Shown: one piece after another, positions 1-5,029 of the stretch
How the letters are laid out: every line of letters begins with the position of its first letter
Position numbering within the stretch: position 1 is the first letter of the stretch
From: Flammeovirgaceae bacterium
GTDB lineage: Bacteria; Bacteroidota; Bacteroidia; Cytophagales; MED-G16
Direction: 5' to 3'
DNA length: 5,029 nt
NCBI GenBank assembly: GCA_002702205.1
Contig: NZYP01000010.1
Span: 10,544-15,572, forward strand
The notes under the pieces: model-generated
Told to the model about the DNA's origin: nothing
What the model saw: the letters and a program-made list of their open reading frames with translations, nothing else
Database searches by the model: none
Program-made: the position numbers and the translations under genes

Positions 1-140
1 TTTTTTTTCTTATTTCTCTCTTCATTAAAGAGGTCAATTGCAATTTTATAATTCCCTTTTTTATAGTTTTTAATTCCTTTATTGTAGGAAAATACTAATT
101 CAGAATTAATGAAAAAAAACAAAAAAATTAATACTACCAT
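1..140 (-). CDS. Exported TPR-like protein, N-terminal fragment (runs off left edge)
   Basis: The minus strand from the ATG at 140-138 is open to the window edge, giving 46 residues without a stop. Residues 1-18 (MVVLIFLFFFINSELVFS) form a strongly hydrophobic segment like a Sec signal peptide, with a plausible cleavage site after VFS; it is odd in having no Lys or Arg before the hydrophobic core. Residues 19-43 follow the TPR consensus closely: Y19, G22, then YKKGNY (26-31) and AIDLF (34-38). This suggests a periplasmic or membrane-anchored TPR protein, for example of the BatE kind, but 46 residues cannot settle the family. The ATG lies 2 bases beyond the tRNA-Arg 3' end, so the gene is probably co-transcribed with the tRNA. 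No other ATG is available in this frame. Low-complexity T runs encode the Phe-rich signal segment. Fairly confident it is a real gene; function unknown. Confidence 0.62.
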   Translation of the reverse strand, partial: MVVLIFLFFFINSELVFSYNKGIKNYKKGNYKIAIDLFNEERNKKK

Positions 141-142
141 AG

Positions 143-214
143 TAGCCCCGACAAGAATCGAACTTGTATCTAAAGTTTAGGAAACTTCTATTCTATCCAT
201 TGAACTACAGGGCC
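143..214 (-). tRNA. tRNA-Arg (anticodon CCU)
   Basis: Reading the minus strand from 214 to 143 gives a complete 72-nt cloverleaf. The acceptor stem is GGCCCTG with CGGGGCT (G1-U72 and U6-G67 are wobble pairs), and the discriminator is A73 at position 143. U8 and A9 are present. The D stem is GTTC with GAAT around an 8-nt loop containing GG. The anticodon stem is GAAGT with ACTTT around loop TTCCTAA, so the anticodon is CCU, reading the Arg codon AGG. The variable loop is 4 nt. The T stem is ACAAG with CTTGT around loop TTCGATT. CCA is not encoded (the next bases are CTA), so it must be added after 3' processing. The downstream TPR-like gene starts 2 bases after the tRNA end. Confidence 0.96.
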
Positions 215-224
215 AATTGGTAAA

Positions 225-253
225 ATTATATTTCATTTGATAAAAATTATTAA
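225..253 (-). promoter_or_regulatory. Candidate promoter of the tRNA-Arg gene
   Basis: On the minus strand a perfect TATAAT (230-225) lies 17 bases downstream of TTAATA (253-248), a 4/6 match to the sigma70 -35 box. Transcription would start near 218, only a few bases before the tRNA 5' end at 214, which is a sensible position for a tRNA promoter. I do not see a clear Bacteroidota-type TTTG/TAnnTTTG element instead. Such matches are common by chance in DNA this AT-rich, so this is tentative. Confidence 0.33.
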
Positions 254-266
254 TAAACAATATAAT
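237..266 (+). promoter_or_regulatory. Candidate promoter of the TPR-comA-popT-aroE-uvrB operon
   Basis: TTGATA (237-242; 5/6 match to TTGACA) and TATAAT (261-266; 6/6) are separated by 18 bases on the plus strand. The start site would fall near 273 and leave a leader of about 18 bases before the ATG at 291. That leader has a weak Shine-Dalgarno-like AAGG (277-280) 10 bases before the ATG. A TAGTTTTA at 270-277 resembles the Bacteroidota -7 element TAnnTTTG but lacks a well-spaced upstream TTG. The element overlaps the divergent tRNA promoter candidate, so the two directions may compete. This would be the only promoter for the five tightly packed genes unless internal ones exist. Confidence 0.4.
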
Positions 267-290
267 TGTTAGTTTTAAGGTTTATTAAAA

Positions 291-1697
291 ATGGCAGAAG
301 AATACAAGAAAAGACAGGAAGAGATTCAAAAGTTAGTTTCAGATTTCGAGTTAAAAGTTAAGGATGAAGTAGATTTCTACTACGATTCAGAAACTTATGA
401 GAAGATCATAAAGTGGTATATAGATAACCACAAATTTAAGTTTGGATTAAAAGCTGTAAATATTGCATTGTCTCAACATAATTTTTCCTCTGATCTCCTT
501 ATCCAAAGGGCTAATATTTTAATAGCACTACAAAATTTTTCTGATTCTTTATCTTCTCTTGAGAGGGCACACTCTCTTAATCCCAAAGACGAAAACATTT
601 TTATACTGATAGGGCAAGTAAAAATAATTTTAGGTGATTCCTCAGATGCAATTAAAGTTTTAAAGAAAGCTCTTATTATATCAGAGAATAAAGATGAGAT
701 ATATTATCAAATTGGACTTGCATTCCAGTCAGATAAGAAATTCAAAAAGGCATCAAAATATTTTAAAAAATCTATTGAATGTAATATTAATCATGAAAAT
801 GCATTATATGATCTTGCATATTGTCTCGAGATAACAGGAGAACTTGAAAATAGCATAGAGTACTATAAAAAATTTATTGACGAAGATCCATATTCTGAGT
901 ATGCCTGGTTTAACTTAGGTAATATTTATATGAAACTTGGAAAATTTGATGATGCAGTAGAGGCATTTGATTTTGCAATAGCAATAGATGAAGAATATTC
1001 TAGCGCTTACATCAATATCTCAGAGGGATTAATTAAAATTAAAAAATATAATAAAGCAAAAAACTACCTTGATAGATCATTGGAATTAGACGGTCCTTCT
1101 CCTGAAATTTTTTCATGTTTAGGAAATGTTAATTTTTATCTAGAGGATTATTCTTCCTCAATAAAATATTATCAGAAGTCAATTAAAATTGATCAAATGT
1201 TTAAGGATTCCTACTTCGGTTTAGGTAGAAGTTTATCTAAACTTGATAAATGGTTTGAGGCAATTCATTTCTTTAAGAAAGCATACAAAATAGATAATAA
1301 AAATTTAGAGTATATTAAATCTCTAGCTTACTCAGAATTTAAAGTTGGTAATTTAGTTTCTAGTATTGATCTTTATTCTAGGGCATTAGAAATACAGCCT
1401 GATGATTTCAGGACTTCACTAGATTTTTCTTTAATTTACTATGAAAGCGGCGACATAGATCAAGCAATTGATATCATTGATAAAGCTATTGAACAACTTC
1501 CAAGTGAGTCTTTACTATATTATAGGTTAGTTATATATCTAATGGATGCAGGCAGGTATAAGGAGTCAATAAATGTTTTAGAAAGTGCCCTTTCATTGAA
1601 TTTTGAGAATCATGAGGTCCTTTTCGACTTTGTACCTAATTTCGAGAGCCAATCTGCTCTTATCAGGGTAATTAATCAATTTAAAAACAATAAATAG
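291..1697 (+). CDS. Cytoplasmic tetratricopeptide-repeat protein (about 12 TPRs)
   Basis: This 468-residue protein is almost wholly TPR solenoid. Roughly 34-residue repeats can be traced from about residue 33 to 440, starting near 33, 68, 102, 136, 170, 204, 238, 272, 306, 340, 374 and 408. The clearest is 204-237, with AWFNLGNIYMKLGKFDDAVE followed by AFDFAIAID. The N-terminal 30 residues are charged and probably helical (MAEEYKKRQEEIQKLV). There is no signal peptide or membrane segment, so it should be cytosolic. TPR arrays bind proteins; the partner cannot be read from sequence. The N-terminal pattern (acidic lead, FYYDSETYEKII, then KAVNIALSQH) resembles a TPR family I associate with phosphosulfolactate synthase genes in Bacteroidota, and comA does follow after 2 bases. 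A scaffold or regulator of the downstream enzymes is inference. The start has a weak AAGG 10 bases upstream, and the length looks complete. Confidence 0.9.
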   Translation: MAEEYKKRQEEIQKLVSDFELKVKDEVDFYYDSETYEKIIKWYIDNHKFKFGLKAVNIALSQHNFSSDLLIQRANILIALQNFSDSLSSLERAHSLNPKDENIFILIGQVKIILGDSSDAIKVLKKALIISENKDEIYYQIGLAFQSDKKFKKASKYFKKSIECNINHENALYDLAYCLEITGELENSIEYYKKFIDEDPYSEYAWFNLGNIYMKLGKFDDAVEAFDFAIAIDEEYSSAYINISEGLIKIKKYNKAKNYLDRSLELDGPSPEIFSCLGNVNFYLEDYSSSIKYYQKSIKIDQMFKDSYFGLGRSLSKLDKWFEAIHFFKKAYKIDNKNLEYIKSLAYSEFKVGNLVSSIDLYSRALEIQPDDFRTSLDFSLIYYESGDIDQAIDIIDKAIEQLPSESLLYYRLVIYLMDAGRYKESINVLESALSLNFENHEVLFDFVPNFESQSALIRVINQFKNNK

Positions 1698-1699
1698 GT

Positions 1700-2455
1700 A
1701 TGAATTTTGATTTAAAAAACGTTCCTGACAGAAAGAAAAAGCCAAGAGATGAAGGCTTAACAATGGTAATAGATAAAGGATCAAGTATTCAGCAATGTAA
1801 AGACCTTATAGAATCTAGTTCCAAATATTTTGATGTAATAAAGTTTGGTTGGACAACATCTAATTTTATAAATAATCTCAAGAAGAAAATAAAACTATTT
1901 AAAGACGCAGATATAGATGTTTATTTTGGTGGAACATTATTTGAAGCTTTTGCTGTAAGAGATCAGTTTGAAGATTATATAAGTATATTGAAGGAATATG
2001 ATTTAAGTCTAGCCGAGGTCTCTGATGGTTCAATATCAATACCACACAAAAAAAAATGTGAATACATAGAAAAACTTTCAAATCATGTTACAGTATTTTC
2101 TGAAGTTGGATCAAAGGATGAGAAAAAAATAATACCACCTTATAAATGGATAAAGCAAATGAAGGCAGAGTTAAATGCAGGTTCGACTAAGGTTATTGGT
2201 GAGGCTAGAGAGTCAGGAAGTGTTGGGTTATTTAGATCATCTGGAGAAGTTAGACAGGGATTAGTAGAAGAGATTTTAACTGAAATTCCTACTGAAAAAA
2301 TTATTTGGGAGGCTCCTTTAAAAGCTCAACAGGTTTGGTTTGTTAAATTACTTGGTCCTAATGTAAATCTTGGAAATATTTCTGGTAATGAAGTTATCTC
2401 TCTAGAGACGATCAGGGTTGGTTTAAGAGGTGATACATTCAATGAGTTTCTCTAA
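1700..2455 (+). CDS. comA: Phosphosulfolactate synthase (ComA family)
   Basis: The family joins sulfite to phosphoenolpyruvate to give (2R)-phosphosulfolactate, the first step of coenzyme M synthesis in methanogens; bacterial members such as Bacillus YitD serve sulfolactate formation. The 251-residue length is normal for this TIM-barrel enzyme, and conserved blocks appear in order: KPRDEGLTMVIDKG (14-27), KFGW (48-51), YFGGTLFE (75-82), EVSDGSI (106-112), SEVGSKD (134-140), GEARESG (167-173), WEAPLKAQQ (203-211) and GLRGDT (241-246). No expected block is missing, so the enzyme is probably active. No ComB phosphatase or ComC dehydrogenase gene is in the window. Bacteroidota do not make coenzyme M by any route I know of, so the product may feed sulfolactate, cysteate or sulfonolipid (capnine-type) synthesis; that is inference. 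The gene lies 2 bases after the TPR gene and its end overlaps the DUF368 gene. No Shine-Dalgarno is visible at a usable distance. Confidence 0.92.
   Translation: MNFDLKNVPDRKKKPRDEGLTMVIDKGSSIQQCKDLIESSSKYFDVIKFGWTTSNFINNLKKKIKLFKDADIDVYFGGTLFEAFAVRDQFEDYISILKEYDLSLAEVSDGSISIPHKKKCEYIEKLSNHVTVFSEVGSKDEKKIIPPYKWIKQMKAELNAGSTKVIGEARESGSVGLFRSSGEVRQGLVEEILTEIPTEKIIWEAPLKAQQVWFVKLLGPNVNLGNISGNEVISLETIRVGLRGDTFNEFL
2425..2430 (+). promoter_or_regulatory. Possible Shine-Dalgarno of popT
   Basis: AAGAGG ends 11 bases before the ATG at 2442 and sits inside the 3' end of comA. It supports initiation at ATG 2442 rather than GTG 2430, because the G of that GTG is the last base of this motif. The same bases encode part of the conserved GLRGDT block of ComA, so the match may be coincidental. 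Confidence 0.4.
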
Positions 2456-3326
2456 GTCAATTAATAAAAACTATTTATATAACTATTTAAAGGGAATAGC
2501 AATGGGTATTGCTGATTTGATTCCTGGCATTTCTGGTGGTACAGTAGCTCTTCTCCTTGGAATTTATTCAGATTTTATTAGTTCTTTAAGGTCTATTAAC
2601 TTCAATTCTATTTTATATATTATTAATCTAGATTTTAAAAAATTAAGTCATCAGATTAATTTACCTTTTTTAATACCAGTTATTTTTGGTGTTTTTACCG
2701 CTATTATTTCTTTTTCTTTTTTAATAAGCTATCTTCTTGAATTTTATAGAGAAGCTATTTTTTCTTTCTTCTTTGGACTTATTTTATTCTCTGCCTTCAA
2801 AATAATTTTTAACCTAAGTCCTTCATCTAATGTAGATTTTTTACAAATTTTTTTAGGTATTATATGTGGATTTGCCATATCATTAATGGATCCTATAGGT
2901 ACAGGTGAAAATTTTCTTTCAATATTTTTTTCAGGTCTTATTGCAATAACTGCTATGTTATTACCAGGGATTTCAGGGAGTTATATATTATTAATTCTAG
3001 GAAAGTATGATCTGATAATTAATTCATTATCTAATTTTGAATATAAAATAATAATAGTATTTGCTTCAGGTGCAGTTCTAGGTATATTACTCTTTTCAAG
3101 AATTATTAGCATGTTATTAAGACTATACTTTAGGAGAACAATTTTATTTTTATCGGGTCTAATGTTAGGTGCTTTGAATAAACTTTGGCCTTGGCAAATA
3201 GATAACGAGCTCTACATGCCTCATAAATATTCAAATGTTTCAGGTCTTGATAACTTTCTAGAATTTTCAATTCTATTATTTCTAATTTCTTTTCTAATTT
3301 CTTTATTATTAAAACCTGTTAAATGA
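2442..3326 (+). CDS. popT: DUF368 membrane protein, probable polyprenyl-phosphate (C55-P) translocase PopT
   Basis: DUF368 proteins were recently identified as PopT transporters that return undecaprenyl phosphate across the cytoplasmic membrane after it has delivered peptidoglycan and other envelope precursors. This 294-residue protein is strongly hydrophobic with about 8 membrane segments, near residues 22-42, 76-98, 104-122, 135-150, 161-187, 203-226, 234-248 and 272-291. It has the duplicated family signature: PGISGG at 28-33, preceded by GIADLI, and PGISGS at 175-180, consistent with two inverted halves with re-entrant loops. I chose ATG 2442 over an in-frame GTG at 2430 because AAGAGG is well spaced for the ATG but would overlap the GTG. 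The chosen start overlaps comA by 14 bases; the stop overlaps aroE as ATGA, suggesting translational coupling. Family assignment is firm; the transport role rests on published homologues. Confidence 0.9.
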   Translation: MSFSKSINKNYLYNYLKGIAMGIADLIPGISGGTVALLLGIYSDFISSLRSINFNSILYIINLDFKKLSHQINLPFLIPVIFGVFTAIISFSFLISYLLEFYREAIFSFFFGLILFSAFKIIFNLSPSSNVDFLQIFLGIICGFAISLMDPIGTGENFLSIFFSGLIAITAMLLPGISGSYILLILGKYDLIINSLSNFEYKIIIVFASGAVLGILLFSRIISMLLRLYFRRTILFLSGLMLGALNKLWPWQIDNELYMPHKYSNVSGLDNFLEFSILLFLISFLISLLLKPVK

Positions 3327-4054
3327 AAGTTTTTGGATTAATAGGTTACCCTCTAGGACACTCCTTTTCCAAGGATTATTTTACAAAGAAGTTTTCTGAT
3401 GAAAATATTAATAATTGTCTATATAAAAATTTTGAAATTGAATCATTAGATAACTTTAGAAGTTTAATAAAAAATCAAGCTAATTTATCTGGTCTAAATG
3501 TAACTATACCTTATAAGGAAAAGGTTTTAAAATATATAGATCATGTAGATGATATTGCAAAAGAAATCGGATCAGTAAATGTGATAAGAATTATTGATAA
3601 TAAATTATTTGGTTTCAATTCCGATTATATAGGATTTAAATCTACCTTAGAAAAGTGGTTGCCTAATAGATCATTTAATGCTCTTGTTTTAGGTTCTGGT
3701 GGAAGCTCGAAGGCTATTTGTTTTGCACTGAAGGAGTTAGGAATAAACTTTGAAATTGTATCTACATCTAATTCATCATTTCTTTCTTATGATGATATTA
3801 AAGAAAAAGATGTTTATAAAAAAAATAAATTAATTATTAACACAACTCCATTAGGGATGTATCCTGATGTGAATTCTTATCCAAAAATTCAATATAATTA
3901 TCTTGATGAGAATAGTTTCGTATATGATTTAGTATATAATCCAAGATTAACTACATTTCTGTCAATGGCCCAAGAAAGGGGATCAAATATTAAAAATGGT
4001 TTAGAAATGTTGGAAGCTCAAGCTATCGAGTCTTGGAATATTTGGAATAAATAA
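3323..4054 (+). CDS. aroE: Shikimate dehydrogenase (AroE)
   Basis: AroE reduces 3-dehydroshikimate to shikimate with NADPH in the chorismate pathway. The 243 residues match the short form usual in Bacteroidota. Shikimate-binding S14 and S16 lie in GYPLGHSFSK (8-17); NVTIPYKE (59-66) carries catalytic K65; SVN gives N86; NSD gives catalytic D101; and Q233 lies in GLEMLEAQA. The Rossmann loop is GSGGSS (124-129), followed by NTTPLGM (173-179) and YDLVYNP (201-207). One oddity: after the second Rossmann strand, where E. coli has Asn-Arg-Thr contacting the NADPH 2'-phosphate, this protein reads IVSTSNSS (145-152) with no Arg. Cofactor preference may therefore differ, though a nearby Lys could compensate. 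The gene starts inside the popT stop codon (ATGA), with no clear Shine-Dalgarno, and is followed by uvrB after 7 bases. All catalytic residues are present, so it should be functional. Confidence 0.96.
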   Translation: MKVFGLIGYPLGHSFSKDYFTKKFSDENINNCLYKNFEIESLDNFRSLIKNQANLSGLNVTIPYKEKVLKYIDHVDDIAKEIGSVNVIRIIDNKLFGFNSDYIGFKSTLEKWLPNRSFNALVLGSGGSSKAICFALKELGINFEIVSTSNSSFLSYDDIKEKDVYKKNKLIINTTPLGMYPDVNSYPKIQYNYLDENSFVYDLVYNPRLTTFLSMAQERGSNIKNGLEMLEAQAIESWNIWNK

Positions 4055-4061
4055 TAAAAAA

Positions 4062-5029
4062 TTGAAGTTTAACTTATCAGCAGATTTCAAGCCAACTGGC
4101 GATCAACCACAAGCAATAGAAGCTCTTGTAAAAGGAATCAAAGATAATGAGAAACATCAGGTATTACTTGGTGTTACTGGTTCTGGAAAAACTTTTACAA
4201 TGGCCAATGTAATTAATAAGCTTAATAAACCTTCCTTAATAATTTGTCATAATAAGACTTTAGCGGCACAACTTTATGGAGAATTAAAAAGTTTTTTTCC
4301 TGACAATAAAGTAGAATATTTCATATCCTATTATGATTATTATCAACCTGAGGCTTATATCCCAACAACTAATGTTTACATAGAAAAAGATTTATCAATA
4401 AATGAACAGATTGAAAAATTAAGATTAAGTGCGACTTCATCATTGCTTTCAGGAAGATCAGATGTGATTGTTGTGGCATCTGTTTCCTGTATTTATGGAA
4501 TTGGAAATCCTGATGATTTTGGTAAAAATGTAGTATATCTAAAGGTAGGAACTGAGATTAAGTTAAAAGATCTTTTATTTAGTTTTGTAGATATCTTATA
4601 TGAAAGATCTTATGAGGAAGACTTTAAGAGAGGTTCTTTTAGGTTAAAAGGTGATACTGTTGATATATATCTAGCTTATGATGATTTTATAGTAAGAATA
4701 ATTTTTTGGGGTAATGAGATTGAGTCAATTCATAGAGTTGATCCTCAAAGTGGTAAAATTATTTCTGAAGAAGAGGAAATAACAATTTATCCTGCTAATT
4801 TATTTATTACTTCAAAAGATGTGATAGATGTAGCTATTAATGAAATAGGGGAGGATTTAGAAAAACAAATTAATTTTTTTGAATTAGAGGGTAAATTCAG
4901 TGAGGCTAAAAGAATTAAGGAAAGAACGGAGTTTGATATTGAAATGATAAGTGAGATGGGTTATTGTTCAGGGGTTGAAAATTATTCAAGATATTTTGAT
5001 AGAAGAAAACCAGGTAAAAGGCCTTTCTG
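4062..5029 (+). CDS. uvrB: UvrABC system protein B (UvrB), N-terminal half, TTG start
   Basis: UvrB is the damage-verifying helicase-like subunit of the UvrABC nucleotide excision repair enzyme; it is loaded by UvrA and recruits UvrC. The window holds the first 322 codons of about 660-670. Visible motifs are FKPTGDQPQAI (9-19), Walker A GVTGSGKT (37-44), NKTLAAQL (64-71), the DNA-strand-clamping beta-hairpin YYDYYQPEAYIP (90-101), SVSCIYGIGNP (140-150), and YCSGVENYSRYF (301-312) just before the edge. The UvrA-interacting domain 2 falls between about 155 and 245. The DE-box, later helicase motifs and C-terminal UVR domain lie beyond the window. There is no ATG in frame upstream. TTG at 4062 gives (M)KFNLSADFKPTGDQP, which matches the family N-terminus exactly in spacing, so TTG is the start. 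It lies 7 bases after the aroE stop, with no Shine-Dalgarno in the A-rich gap. Confidence 0.97.
   Translation, partial: MKFNLSADFKPTGDQPQAIEALVKGIKDNEKHQVLLGVTGSGKTFTMANVINKLNKPSLIICHNKTLAAQLYGELKSFFPDNKVEYFISYYDYYQPEAYIPTTNVYIEKDLSINEQIEKLRLSATSSLLSGRSDVIVVASVSCIYGIGNPDDFGKNVVYLKVGTEIKLKDLLFSFVDILYERSYEEDFKRGSFRLKGDTVDIYLAYDDFIVRIIFWGNEIESIHRVDPQSGKIISEEEEITIYPANLFITSKDVIDVAINEIGEDLEKQINFFELEGKFSEAKRIKERTEFDIEMISEMGYCSGVENYSRYFDRRKPGKRPF

Noticed and set aside
36..45. Perfect 10-base palindrome AATTGCAATT
   Set aside because: It lies within the coding sequence of the minus-strand TPR fragment and is likely chance in AT-rich DNA.
213..220. Palindrome CCAATTGG at the tRNA 5' end
   Set aside because: It is only 8 bases, half of it belongs to the acceptor stem, and no second copy suggesting an att site is visible.
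400..1610. Possible DNA-level repeats in the TPR gene
   Set aside because: The periodicity is at the protein level (about 34 residues). The nucleotide copies are highly diverged, so it is not a tandem DNA repeat.
1593..1784. Minus-strand 63-codon open frame across the TPR-comA junction
   Set aside because: It lies antisense to two well-supported genes, shows no recognisable motif, and its Leu-rich start looks like an antisense shadow.
1899..2081. Minus-strand 60-codon open frame inside comA
   Set aside because: It is entirely antisense to conserved ComA codons, including YFGGTLFE and EVSDGSI, and has no family signature.
2430..2441. Upstream GTG start for the DUF368 gene
   Set aside because: The GTG overlaps the Shine-Dalgarno-like AAGAGG, and it adds only four residues of no family character; ATG 2442 is better placed.
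1..5029. Search for CRISPR, insertion sequence, phage, toxin-antitoxin or defence system
   Set aside because: No direct-repeat array, terminal inverted repeats, transposase or relevant domain was found; every large frame belongs to a conserved chromosomal gene family. A tRNA is present, but there is no integrase beside it.

Overview
The window is AT-rich (roughly 30% G+C by eye). Its gene order suggests a member of the Bacteroidota, probably an AT-rich, compact-genome lineage such as the marine flavobacteria-like groups. The order TPR protein - ComA-type phosphosulfolactate synthase - DUF368 protein - shikimate dehydrogenase is one I associate with that phylum, and Shine-Dalgarno sequences are mostly weak or absent, as expected there. 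The taxonomic call is inference from family recognition, not a database match.

Layout. Positions 1-140 (minus strand) hold the 5' end of an exported TPR-like protein that runs off the left edge; it is short and easily overlooked. It begins only 2 bases after a minus-strand tRNA-Arg(CCU) gene (143-214). Positions 215-290 form a divergent intergenic region with sigma70-like promoter candidates facing both ways. From 291 to the right edge, five plus-strand genes are packed end to end: a 468-residue cytoplasmic TPR protein (291-1697), phosphosulfolactate synthase ComA (1700-2455), a DUF368/PopT polyprenyl-phosphate translocase (2442-3326), shikimate dehydrogenase AroE (3323-4054), and the N-terminal half of UvrB (4062 to the edge), which starts at a TTG codon. 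The gaps are 2 bases, a 14-base overlap, an ATGA overlap and 7 bases, so a single operon is likely. No intergenic stretch exceeds 300 bases.

How the genes work together. They do not form one obvious pathway: sulfonate synthesis (ComA), lipid-carrier recycling for the cell envelope (PopT), aromatic amino-acid synthesis (AroE) and nucleotide excision repair (UvrB). The most specific link is the TPR-ComA pair, in which the TPR protein may be a scaffold or partner. ComA outside methanogens makes a sulfonate precursor whose fate in this organism cannot be read from the window.

I see no CRISPR array, insertion sequence, phage gene, toxin-antitoxin pair or defence system. The window reads as a conserved chromosomal housekeeping region. 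The observations most worth following up are the tRNA-abutting TPR gene, the role of ComA in this neighbourhood, the TTG start of uvrB, and an AroE that lacks the usual NADPH-phosphate-binding arginine.
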